A stretch of DNA of 9,767 bases from Candidatus Poseidoniaceae archaeon (GTDB lineage Archaea; Thermoplasmatota; Poseidoniia; Poseidoniales; Poseidoniaceae). The translations under genes were made by a program, and so were the position numbers. How positions within the stretch are numbered: the stretch's first letter is position 1; each line of letters opens with the position of its first letter. Of this stretch, positions 1 to 6,636 are shown in pieces. The stretch is from contig JAKUNY010000049.1 of assembly GCA_022451765.1 (NCBI GenBank), forward strand, positions 1 through 9,767, in the 5' to 3' direction. The notes under the pieces are model-generated. The model was not told where the DNA came from, did no database searches, and saw only the letters and a program-made list of their open reading frames with translations.

Positions 1-803
1 AGCGACGTTGCAGCGTCAATGGGCGGTTTCCACGCGGCGTTCAATTCGTTCTTGAGAAACTCAACATTGCCTTCACCGATGTTCTGGCCAGAAAGATGAA
101 TCACCAGATTTGCTACCCCGCCGGTTAACCATACTTCGTCCGCTATCTTGTTGTTGAGCATGTTCAATGCGACATCAATGCTGTCGTCGACCTTTATTCC
201 GCCAAGAACAGCGATGCATGGACGTGAAGGTGTCTTGAGCGCAAGGCTGATCTGACGAATTTCGTGTGCCATTAACTCACCTGCTACGCAAGGCAAGTGA
301 TGAGCGAAGCCGACGACGCTGGGGACGTTTCGATGGGCACATGCAAAAGCATCGTTCACAAACACATCAGCGACGCTTGCCAAATCTTGGACGAGTGCCG
401 TTTCAGAAAGTGCAAGTGAGTCGCCCTTTGAGCCAACTTCTTCAGGGTCCATCCGAATATTGTTGAGCATCAGGATGTCACCATCTTCCATGGCTTCGAT
501 CGCTTTCATTGCTTTCTCACCATGGATGTCTTGCACCCATTTGATTGAACGGCCGAGGAGACGGCCCAACTCACGCGCATGGCCCAATGTGCTGGTGAAA
601 TCGTTTTTTCCTGGTCGGGATTGATGTGCAATAAGAACTGTTTTTGCCTTTGAAAGACGATTGATTGTCGGAAGAATTGCACGAATTCGCGTATCATCGA
701 GGAAGGCCTTCGTCGAGGGGTCCAATGGACTATTGATGTCGATTCGGACCAAGACGGTCTTGCCGTCGACGTTGATGTTGTCCAATGTTAGGACGGTCGC
801 CAT
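1..803 (-). CDS. pgk: Phosphoglycerate kinase, archaeal type (3' end beyond window)
   Basis: Glycolytic and gluconeogenic cytosolic enzyme that interconverts 1,3-bisphosphoglycerate plus ADP and 3-phosphoglycerate plus ATP. The first 267 residues are visible; the family is about 400 long, so the C-terminal nucleotide-binding domain is mostly missing. Substrate-side motifs seen are RIDINSP (20-26), DDTRIRA (36-42), HQSRP (60-64), NDAFACAHR (150-158) and GGIKVDDS (201-208, usually GGAKVDDS). The common LLLENVRF stretch reads LMLNNIRM here, a conservative divergence. The start at 803 is chosen because family similarity begins there and GGGAG lies 5 nt upstream of the ATG. An in-frame ATG at 833 would add ten residues (MKNSLHLGES) and put that ribosome site inside the gene. 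It is divergent from the methyltransferase. The identification is firm. Confidence 0.95.
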   Translation of the reverse strand, partial: MATVLTLDNINVDGKTVLVRIDINSPLDPSTKAFLDDTRIRAILPTINRLSKAKTVLIAHQSRPGKNDFTSTLGHARELGRLLGRSIKWVQDIHGEKAMKAIEAMEDGDILMLNNIRMDPEEVGSKGDSLALSETALVQDLASVADVFVNDAFACAHRNVPSVVGFAHHLPCVAGELMAHEIRQISLALKTPSRPCIAVLGGIKVDDSIDVALNMLNNKIADEVWLTGGVANLVIHLSGQNIGEGNVEFLKNELNAAWKPPIDAATS

Positions 804-1065
804 TGATTCTCCCAGATGCAGGGAGTTTTTCATTGCTCGCCCGAACAATACGCGGCTGGCGGTTGTACGTCACAAAATCGGATTCTTCATCAGAAGGAAA
901 GCGCGAAAGGTGATAAGGTCAGCAACGTTGTTGCACGTCATGGCAAAAGGCGCGGGTAATGAGACCTCACTAGGAGGGGCTCGTCAACGTGCGAGTACTG
1001 CGACCTCCGCATTCGGCGTATCGAAGCGAGAGAGCCATGATTCATCGATTTATTACAACAGCAGA
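804..1065. other. Divergent intergenic region between pgk and the methyltransferase
   Basis: This 262-bp stretch must carry promoters for both flanking genes. The methyltransferase frame is open back to 661, but that extension crosses antisense to pgk and has no family-like sequence, so I treat it as non-coding. A TTTATTAC string at 1049-1056 is TATA-like, but it lies only about 10-17 nt from the ATG at 1066, too close for a leaderless start there. I found no tRNA or convincing small ORF. An ATG at 940, in frame with the methyltransferase, is the only reason part of this might be coding. Confidence 0.5.
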
Positions 1066-1899
1066 ATGAATGCGAATCTCGCCTCAAGTCGAGATGTTGG
1101 GCTTCCTCAGGAATTACCAGACCAATTCGAGAATGTCGTCCTTGAACAAGATGCTCGTTCCCTCCCTCTTCCAGACAATTGTGTTCAATTGGTCGTCACT
1201 TCACCCCCGTACAATGCGTCCAAAGTGTACGATGACGATCTCTCCTTGCAAGAGTATCTTCAGTTGCTTACTGAGGTGTTTTCGGAATGCTATCGCGTGC
1301 TCTCGCCAGGTGGACGTATGGTTGTGAATGTAGCAAATCTCGGACGTAAACCCTACATCCCTCTTTCAACACACATCAACAACATCATGTTCAATCTTGG
1401 ATTTCTAATGCGGGGAGAGATTATCTGGGACAAATCGGCGAGTGCTGGCTCTTCGTGTGCTTGGGGCTCGTTCCAGAGCGCATCAAACCCGTGTTTGCGA
1501 GATATCCACGAGTACCTTTTGGTGTTTTCAAAGGGTGATTACAAAATGCCTCGTTCAAAAAAAGAGCGAGCGGATGGACGGATTGATACAATTGAAAAGC
1601 AGGAATTCATTGATCATACAAAATCCATTTGGCGATTTGCAACTGAGCGTGCAAGCAGAGTCAATCATCCCGCTCCGTTCCCAGTTGAATTGCCGCGTCG
1701 ATGCATTGAGCTGTACACATTTGCGGGGGATGTTGTTCTCGATCCGTTCAATGGCTCTGGAACAACATGTGTCGCAGCGAAACAAACCGGACGGGTGTAC
1801 ATCGGTGTCGATTTATCATCTGACTACTGTCAAATTGCACAAGAACGATTGGACGAAACGCCTGAACATGTGTTGAACCAAACGAAACCCGTCGTTTAA
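1066..1899 (+). CDS. Site-specific DNA methyltransferase, beta-class (N4-cytosine or N6-adenine), no visible restriction partner
   Basis: Transfers a methyl group from S-adenosylmethionine to an exocyclic amino group of cytosine or adenine in a short DNA site. The 277-residue protein has the permuted beta-class order: catalytic motif TSPPYN at 45-50, the target-recognition region in the middle, then HPAPFP (201-206) and the AdoMet-binding motif DPFNGSGTT (226-234) followed by IGVDL (247-251). SPPY favours N4-cytosine, although N6-adenine enzymes of this group also exist. The middle section with WDKSASAG and SASNPCLRDIHEY (137-150) is of a type I associate with widespread orphan methyltransferases. 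No endonuclease gene is adjacent. The start is uncertain: ATG 1066 is chosen because similarity begins about 20 residues later, while ATG 940 would give 319 residues; neither has a clear ribosome site. It is followed 49 bp later by the peptidase gene. Confidence 0.88.
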   Translation: MNANLASSRDVGLPQELPDQFENVVLEQDARSLPLPDNCVQLVVTSPPYNASKVYDDDLSLQEYLQLLTEVFSECYRVLSPGGRMVVNVANLGRKPYIPLSTHINNIMFNLGFLMRGEIIWDKSASAGSSCAWGSFQSASNPCLRDIHEYLLVFSKGDYKMPRSKKERADGRIDTIEKQEFIDHTKSIWRFATERASRVNHPAPFPVELPRRCIELYTFAGDVVLDPFNGSGTTCVAAKQTGRVYIGVDLSSDYCQIAQERLDETPEHVLNQTKPVV

Positions 1900-1948
1900 T
1901 GACTGCCAGAGGCGTAGTGATTTTCAATAACGAGGAAGAAGGTAAACC

Positions 1949-3205
1949 ATGGGCGATTGGGATTCCACTGTGCTTACTGGGCCTGAAGGTGAGGATTGGC
2001 GCGTGCCAGTGTCAGAACTTGAAGCAAGACTTGAACGTCTTGCTCAGGCTCTTCGAGTCGCAGCACTTCCTGGCGCGTTGATTCAACACCCTGTCGATCT
2101 GTACTATTTTGCAGGAGGTCGCCAAGATGGTTCCTTGTTCGTTCCTGCTGACGGTTCGGAGGGCGATGGACCTATCTTCTTTGTACGCCGTTCGCTTGAA
2201 CGTGCTCGGTTTGAGGCGGGGGGCGAGAATGCCCCGTTTCTGCTTGAACCGTTTCCCCGCTTACGGGAATTTGCCGACATTCTCAAAGCAAAAGGAGCAC
2301 ATGGTGCACCAGGATTGCAGTTTGGAGAACTCCCTTCGACATTCGCACAACGATTTACCTCTGCCCTTTCGTCTCTCGGTGAATGCAAAGATGTGACAAG
2401 CATCATTCATCGACTTCGCGAAGTCAAATCTCCCTGGGAACAGGAACAGATGGCCTACGGTGCTGAAGTTCAGTTCAGAATGTTTGAGGCTGTTTCGCAA
2501 CTTGGTGGAGAGGACGTCTCGGAACTCGACCTTGTTGCTGCTGCTGAGGCGATTAGTCGAAGCGAGGGTTTTGGAGGACAAGTGCAAATGCGTCGCTTCC
2601 CATTGGAATGCAACAGAGGCGTCATTGTATCTGGACGAGCAGGAGGTGTCCCTTCCTTCTTCGATTCTGCAGTGGGAGGTGCAGGGCCACATCCACTTGC
2701 TGGCATGGGCTCAGGTTTCAACAAAATCAAATCAGGTGACCCAGTACTTGTCGATCTTGTCCATGTTCATCGAGGCTACGTCGTTGATATGACTCGCATG
2801 TTCTCATTGGGCGCATTATCGCAAGAATGGCATCAACGTCTTGAAGATATGATTGCAGTCAAGGAAACAGTTGTTGGAGTTCTCGATGAAGGAGGCTTCT
2901 GCAGTCAGGCTTGGGAAGAAGGGCAAGCACTCGCTCATGAACTAGGGCATCATGATCATCTCATGGGGATGAAACCAGACCAGTCGAAATTTCTCGGACA
3001 TTCTGTTGGATTACAGCTTGATGAATCGCCCGTCGTGGCGGCAGGATTTGACAGACCTCTTCCTGTAGGGGGAACAATGGCAATTGAGCCAAAGTTGGTC
3101 TACGCAGAGGGTAGTATTGGGTCGGAAGACACGTGGATTCGAGATGAAGAAGGCATGCGTCCCGTCACAGCTGACGGCGCTTGGCCTTGGATTACAGAAT
3201 GGTAG
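1949..3205 (+). CDS. M24 family metallopeptidase (Xaa-Pro aminopeptidase/prolidase-like)
   Basis: Probable cytosolic dimetal peptidase removing N-terminal residues next to proline or cleaving Xaa-Pro dipeptides. The 418-residue protein has an N-terminal creatinase/prolidase-like domain (about 20-150) and a C-terminal pita-bread domain (about 160-400). All five metal ligands expected for M24 can be placed: D269 and D280 (spaced 11, in VDLV and VVDMTR), H351 in FLGHSVG, E380 in AIEPK and E393 in GSEDTW. No signal peptide is seen. Compared with typical prolidases there is an extended region at 225-255 (SGRAGG to HPLAGMGSG). The ATG at 1949 follows GAGGAAGAAGGT with about 5 nt spacing, a clear ribosome site. 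Exact substrate cannot be told from sequence; M24 also includes creatinase-like and non-peptidase members. Metal binding should be intact. Confidence 0.92.
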   Translation: MGDWDSTVLTGPEGEDWRVPVSELEARLERLAQALRVAALPGALIQHPVDLYYFAGGRQDGSLFVPADGSEGDGPIFFVRRSLERARFEAGGENAPFLLEPFPRLREFADILKAKGAHGAPGLQFGELPSTFAQRFTSALSSLGECKDVTSIIHRLREVKSPWEQEQMAYGAEVQFRMFEAVSQLGGEDVSELDLVAAAEAISRSEGFGGQVQMRRFPLECNRGVIVSGRAGGVPSFFDSAVGGAGPHPLAGMGSGFNKIKSGDPVLVDLVHVHRGYVVDMTRMFSLGALSQEWHQRLEDMIAVKETVVGVLDEGGFCSQAWEEGQALAHELGHHDHLMGMKPDQSKFLGHSVGLQLDESPVVAAGFDRPLPVGGTMAIEPKLVYAEGSIGSEDTWIRDEEGMRPVTADGAWPWITEW

Positions 3206-3228
3206 GAACAAAACACCTCGGTGTGTTC
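3206..3228 (+). other. Short bulged hairpin directly after the peptidase stop codon
   Basis: GAAC (3206-3209) can pair with GTTC (3225-3228), and ACACC (3213-3217) with GGTGT (3220-3224), leaving an AAA bulge and a tight loop. It sits immediately after the TAG of the peptidase gene and before the ribosome site of the histone-like gene. It has no T-tract, so it is not a typical terminator. It could be a processing or mRNA-stability element, or chance. Confidence 0.25.
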
Positions 3229-3254
3229 AAAGAGGTGGAATGCGAGGGTGATTT

Positions 3255-3728
3255 ATGCCCGCTAAACCATACGCCCCAAGTCACATTGGTTCAGTAGCCT
3301 CAACGTTTACTTCAATGCGAATTGCCGGTGCAGTGAAGGACAATCTCGTCACTCTGGTCTGCGAGGAATTGGACCGACTTGTTCCATCGATGGAGGCTGC
3401 TACACTTGACAACGATGCGGAGCGCAAAACATTGGACGATGCACAACGTACCCGATTGAATTACAATCGGACTCGTGAATTGATGATCGACCGTATCGAG
3501 CATGTTGAATCAGTAGGCTCGGCTGCGGTTCAAGGTGGTATCGAGCATCTTGAGAAATTTCTCGCACGCATCATACGTCACTGCGAAGAGGCAGCAACTC
3601 GAGATCGCGTTTCGACGATCAAACCAAGGCACCTTGAAATCGCACTTCATTCAATGGGCAAGGGCAATTCACCTGATGCAGATGATGAAGAGCAGCATGA
3701 AGAACAAGGAATCGAAGAGCAAGGATGA
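3255..3728 (+). CDS. Putative tandem histone-fold (doublet) protein with acidic C-terminal tail
   Basis: Likely DNA-binding chromatin protein, or a histone-fold subunit of another complex. The 157 residues read as two consecutive helix-loop-long helix-loop-helix units. In unit 1, helix 1 is about 9-18, loop MRIAG 21-25, long helix about 26-54, loop with ERKTL 56-60, helix 3 about 61-70. ERKTLDDAQ parallels the RKTIKAEDI loop and helix of HMf-type archaeal histones. In unit 2, helix 1 is about 73-86, long helix about 90-117, loop RVSTIKP 118-124, helix 3 RHLEIALHSM 125-134; VSTIKPRHLEIAL is a close match to the histone L2/alpha-3 signature. Residues 140-157 are Asp/Glu/Gln-rich, opposite to the basic tails of eukaryotic histones. 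The start follows GAGGGTGA with 3 nt spacing. The next gene, 30 nt on, also looks like a histone fold, suggesting a cotranscribed partner. The assignment is by eye; similarity is strong for unit 2 and moderate for unit 1. Confidence 0.68.
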   Translation: MPAKPYAPSHIGSVASTFTSMRIAGAVKDNLVTLVCEELDRLVPSMEAATLDNDAERKTLDDAQRTRLNYNRTRELMIDRIEHVESVGSAAVQGGIEHLEKFLARIIRHCEEAATRDRVSTIKPRHLEIALHSMGKGNSPDADDEEQHEEQGIEEQG

Positions 3729-3758
3729 GGAATCATAACAATTACACACGTGAAGTCA

Positions 3759-4040
3759 ATGTCCAAGACACATGCCAAAATTGCGATCACCGATCATGCC
3801 GCAGAGGACCTTTTGTTGACCTACGGCGATATGGTAGCCGAACTTGAAAATGACATCCGTCAGCATGCCAACCTTGGTCGAGATCCGATGTATTTCATCG
3901 ACTCCGTGAATCGATTAAGTGCCCTCATGGCGTTCGGTTGGATTCGTCGAATGCTCATAAAAGCAGCAAACAATGCTCGAGAACGTGGCTATTCTCGCAT
4001 CGACATTGAACAAATAGTCCACATCGACCCGTTTGAGTGA
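3759..4040 (+). CDS. Small histone-fold-like protein, possible partner of the upstream doublet
   Basis: A 93-residue protein of no named family that I recognise with certainty. Its second half resembles the end of a histone fold: a long helix at about 50-77 (from NRLSALMAFG through ANNARERG), a short loop YSRID (78-82), and helix IEQIVHI (83-89). The first half (12-45) is predicted helical by pattern (AAEDLLLTYGDMVAELENDI) and is longer than the normal helix 1, so this may be a variant fold with an extra N-terminal helix. The ATG at 3759 is preferred; the GTGA at 3750-3753 can serve as a weak ribosome site. If translation starts at the GTG itself, three residues are added. Its stop TGA lies 2 nt before the ATG of the membrane gene, so the two are probably translationally coupled. 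It could also be an unrelated all-helical protein. Confidence 0.6.
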   Translation: MSKTHAKIAITDHAAEDLLLTYGDMVAELENDIRQHANLGRDPMYFIDSVNRLSALMAFGWIRRMLIKAANNARERGYSRIDIEQIVHIDPFE

Positions 4041-4042
4041 CC

Positions 4043-4903
4043 ATGTTGCTGACGTCGATTCTGCTATCGGCACTGATTGCTGGAATCGTTGCCACTCTCG
4101 TTACAATTGCAATTGAAAAATTCGGAGGTCGAACCGGAGGCGTTCTTGCCACAATTCCAACAACCATCGTTCCAGCTGCTCTTGGAATGTACACTCTTTC
4201 TGGTGAAACGGAATTTGCACAATCAATGTCGATTGTTCCAGTTGGAATGATGGTCAATGCAATGTTTCTCTTGGTTTGGATTCATGCGCCTCAGAGATTT
4301 GGTTTGTCCTTAATTGGAACAACGATTCTCTCATTGGTTGTATGGATGTTTATCGGAAGCATTGGACTCATTTTCTCAAGCGAATTGCAATCCTCAGGAA
4401 TTGATGCATTGACTTACGCATCGCTCGGATTAGGGTTGCTGATTGTTCTTGGAGTATGGGCAACATGGACGCCACGTTCTGCTCCAAAAGGGAGTCGTTC
4501 GGTTCGTCCATTCGTTCTTGTTTTACGTGGTACCGCTGCCGCATTGGCGATTGGAATTGCAGTCTGGTTTTCGAGCCTATCTTACCCATTCGTCTCCGGA
4601 CTGGTCAGTACCTTCCCTGCAATTTTCCTAACATCAATGATCGCATTGTGGCTCGCCCAAGGTCAAGACGTACCACAAGGAGCAGCAGGTCCAATGATGT
4701 TGGGTGGGGCAAGCGTTGGCGTCTATGCGGTTGTTGCAATTGTTCTCATACCGATGCTCGGACCTGTTGTAGGCTCGATTCTCACCTGGCTGGTTTCAAT
4801 CATCGCGTGGACCATTCCAGCCTACTTTTACTTGCAATGGCGTCAATCATTAACCAATCTGGACCACCGTTCAGATGCAGGAACTTCAACAATCTCAAAT
4901 TGA
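4043..4903 (+). CDS. Multi-pass integral membrane protein with internal duplication, function unknown
   Basis: The 286-residue protein is almost entirely hydrophobic, with about eight membrane segments: roughly 3-24, 33-50, 63-80, 88-111, 125-142, 159-178, 183-205 and 219-262 (the last probably two). The two halves look related: GVLATIP at 33-39 with the following segment resembles GLVSTFP at 186-192, and in both cases a short polar loop (TLSGETEFAQ; AQGQDVPQG) and another hydrophobic segment follow. This G-x-x-x-T-x-P pattern is faintly like GlpM/DUF3147-type small membrane proteins, but I cannot assign a family. Two-fold repeats are common in transporters and channels, which is only a suggestion here. 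It may start at GTG 4037, overlapping the upstream stop as GTGA, or at ATG 4043. The C-terminal 20 codons overlap the convergent gene on the other strand by 61 nt. Confidence 0.8.
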   Translation: MLLTSILLSALIAGIVATLVTIAIEKFGGRTGGVLATIPTTIVPAALGMYTLSGETEFAQSMSIVPVGMMVNAMFLLVWIHAPQRFGLSLIGTTILSLVVWMFIGSIGLIFSSELQSSGIDALTYASLGLGLLIVLGVWATWTPRSAPKGSRSVRPFVLVLRGTAAALAIGIAVWFSSLSYPFVSGLVSTFPAIFLTSMIALWLAQGQDVPQGAAGPMMLGGASVGVYAVVAIVLIPMLGPVVGSILTWLVSIIAWTIPAYFYLQWRQSLTNLDHRSDAGTSTISN

Positions 4904-5139
4904 AGAGAACCAACACCTTTGATTTCTGCAAGATGGCGACGAAGTGCTCGTGCATCAATGAGGCAACATGGGCAATGCGGTCGAGAAGGCTGGTAACGGA
5001 TCTGAACGTCGCCTTCCTCGGAGATATCGATTGCTTGAACGTATTTCGATTCTGTTAATGGCTTATCCATGTGGGGGTCTTGCCAATTTCCCATGGCTTT
5101 GACCAACCGACGCTGAAGTTTCTTTTGCAAACGATTCAT
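4843..5139 (-). CDS. Small DUF59/MIP18-like protein with a CPCC motif (possible iron-sulfur assembly factor)
   Basis: 98 residues. After a basic N-terminus (MNRLQKKLQRRLVK) the order of elements fits DUF59/MIP18 proteins: DPH at 21-23 where the family has DPE, a strand around SKYVQAIDI (31-39), EEGDVQIRY (41-49), then a cysteine-containing loop HCPCC (55-59) at the place of the family's PGCP, a helix with GV (75-76), strand FEIVEVP (81-87) and a final W92 like the family's PPW. DUF59 proteins such as SufT and PaaD help mature Fe-S proteins. The acidic LGL(V/I)YD segment is not conserved, so this is a divergent member at best. Its ATG overlaps the xseB stop as ATGA, so it is translated from the ExoVII operon. 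Its 3' end overlaps the convergent membrane gene. The open frame and coupling support a real gene; the family call is tentative. Confidence 0.65.
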   Translation of the reverse strand: MNRLQKKLQRRLVKAMGNWQDPHMDKPLTESKYVQAIDISEEGDVQIRYQPSRPHCPCCLIDARALRRHLAEIKGVGSLQFEIVEVPASERWSRLVND

Positions 5140-5357
5140 TCTTTCTTCGCCTCATCAATCATTGCTTCTGCTTCGGGAAGACGTAGGTTCTCGAGTCGAC
5201 CCTCCGCCTCTTTCAGTTCAGATTGACATCGCTCGAGCAATTTTGAACCTTCTTCAAAGCGTTCCAGCGTTGCTTCCAAATCCATCCCTCCGCGTTCTAA
5301 TTCGGCAACGATTGCTTCCAAACGTCGTAGGGCATCTGAATAGGTCTCTTTGGTCAT
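5136..5357 (-). CDS. xseB: Exodeoxyribonuclease VII small subunit
   Basis: Small subunit of ExoVII, the metal-independent nuclease that degrades single-stranded DNA from both ends into oligonucleotides and acts in recombination and repair. In bacteria several XseB subunits wrap around each XseA coiled coil. The 73 residues match the family's usual length of about 60-80 and its pattern: YSDALRRLEAIVAELERGG at 6-24, a turn with MDLEATLERFEEGSKLL (25-41), and a second charged helix to about 57. The start lies inside the xseA stop (ATGA, 5354-5357) and the stop inside the next start (ATGA, 5136-5139), so stoichiometry is probably set by coupled translation. GAGG lies 7 nt upstream of the ATG, within the end of xseA. 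Confidence 0.95.
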   Translation of the reverse strand: MTKETYSDALRRLEAIVAELERGGMDLEATLERFEEGSKLLERCQSELKEAEGRLENLRLPEAEAMIDEAKKE

Positions 5358-6601
5358 GTTTCTTCCTCGTGTTGTCGTATGTTGTCAATGTTTGCGTCAG
5401 CTTCACCGTCGGCAAACTGGAGCGAAAGGGTCTGCCCTTTGTTCAATTCTGCTACACTGGATATGACCTTTCCTTCATGATCAACACCCATCATGTAGCC
5501 ACGTTCGAGAACCCTCTTGGGATGCGAAATTTGCAAGGCATTTGCGAGAACAGCGAGGCGTTGTTTGTGGTGTTGGAGCACTGTCGCTGTGCGCTGATGG
5601 AGATCATTTCCGAGTCGTTCCAGTTGACGAACTGCGTGGGACACTCCTTTGCTTGGGGCGAGCTGCAAACGTAGCTTCAACTGTTGCAATTGTGATTGAG
5701 CGTCGTTGAATTGTCTGAGTGTACCTAGGACCATTCGGTCCTCACAATCCACCAAGAACGCAAGTTGATCATCGATCAATGGAACACAACACTCCACAGC
5801 ATGACTTGGTGTGGATGCACGCAGGTCGGCTACAAGATCACTAACGAGAATGTCGGATTCATGCCCAACGGCAGAAATGACAGGCATTGGCATCGCAGCA
5901 ATTGAACGAGCAACTGCCTCGAGATTGAATGCCCACAAATCTTCTGGCGAACCACCTCCTCTTCCTACAATTACGACATCGCACGGTGGAACTTCAAGTG
6001 AATCAGCGATGTTGGTTCGGCTGAGTTCTCTTGCCACGGAGAGGCCACGAACGATTTCCTCGACCGCTCGATCACCTTGAACCGTAACGCCAATCACTGT
6101 TGTCCGAATCCCAGGCCATCGCGATTGCGACAGTTGCAACATGTCAGCCAACGCTGCAGAATTCTTTCCCGTCACAATAACGAGATGTTTCGGAAGGGCA
6201 GGCAGGGACTTTCTTGGACGATCAAGGACACCTTCCTGCCGCAATTGCAGCAAGAGCTTCTGTTTTTGTTGCTCAAGAGCCCCGATTTTTTGAATCAATT
6301 CAATGCGTTCAACAACGATTTGTAACTGACCACGAGCAGGGTAAAGGTCAACGTTCCCGATGATTAGAACTTCTTGTCCGTCTTTGATTCCATCTGGGAT
6401 GCGACATCGCCCCTTCCAAATAACTGCGTTGATTTGTCCCCCATCGTCTCGTAGACTGAAGTATGTGTGCCCTGATGCGTAGGGTTTCCATTGGCTAATT
6501 TCACCCCTGAGCAAACAATGTTGATTGCGGTCGTCAGAGCGCAATCGAGTTCGTAGGGCTTGGACAAACTTGCCAACAGGGGTTGGTTCAATCTCGTCCA
6601 T
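5354..6601 (-). CDS. xseA: Exodeoxyribonuclease VII large subunit
   Basis: Catalytic subunit of ExoVII. The 415 residues comprise an N-terminal OB fold for single-stranded DNA (about 5-105, with RGEISQWKPYASGHTYFSL at 32-50), the catalytic domain (about 125-275) and a long coiled-coil region (about 275-360) where XseB binds, then a short C-terminal domain with HPKRVLERGY (360-369). Catalytic-region motifs are intact: VIVTGKNSAALADML with D153, VGRGGGSPEDLWAFN (212-226, R214) and SAVGHESD (243-250, H247 and D250) followed by DLRASTPSHAVE (259-270). The ATG at 6601 is chosen because family similarity starts at TPVGKFVQAL. A TTG at 6640, overlapping the preceding stop as TTGA, would add 13 unlike residues. 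No strong ribosome site precedes 6601. The genes are mainly bacterial and sporadic in archaea, so acquisition from bacteria at some point is likely. Confidence 0.95.
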   Translation of the reverse strand: MDEIEPTPVGKFVQALRTRLRSDDRNQHCLLRGEISQWKPYASGHTYFSLRDDGGQINAVIWKGRCRIPDGIKDGQEVLIIGNVDLYPARGQLQIVVERIELIQKIGALEQQKQKLLLQLRQEGVLDRPRKSLPALPKHLVIVTGKNSAALADMLQLSQSRWPGIRTTVIGVTVQGDRAVEEIVRGLSVARELSRTNIADSLEVPPCDVVIVGRGGGSPEDLWAFNLEAVARSIAAMPMPVISAVGHESDILVSDLVADLRASTPSHAVECCVPLIDDQLAFLVDCEDRMVLGTLRQFNDAQSQLQQLKLRLQLAPSKGVSHAVRQLERLGNDLHQRTATVLQHHKQRLAVLANALQISHPKRVLERGYMMGVDHEGKVISSVAELNKGQTLSLQFADGEADANIDNIRQHEEET

Positions 6602-6636
6602 AGACTTGCTTAGTGTCCATGGTTCTTGAAGACAAC

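Noticed and set aside
506..697. Minus-strand ORF of 63 codons
   Set aside because: It is an out-of-frame shadow inside pgk, whose true frame is clear from conserved motifs.
661..1065. Upstream extension of the methyltransferase frame by 135 codons
   Set aside because: It is open only by chance: the first part is antisense to pgk, the rest has no family-like pattern or ribosome site, and methyltransferase similarity starts after 1066.
804..1065. Possible tRNA or structured RNA in the pgk-methyltransferase gap
   Set aside because: No T-loop, anticodon arm or acceptor pairing could be assembled on either strand.
2104..2730. Several ORFs on both strands inside the M24 peptidase
   Set aside because: They overlap a complete, motif-rich peptidase frame and show no domain pattern.
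3206..3228. Intrinsic terminator after the peptidase gene
   Set aside because: The stem is short and bulged and no T-run follows; it is listed only as a weak hairpin.
4456..5058. Plus-strand ORF of 200 codons
   Set aside because: It crosses the end of the membrane gene and runs antisense to the DUF59-like gene; the Cys/Arg/Ser-rich translation looks non-coding.
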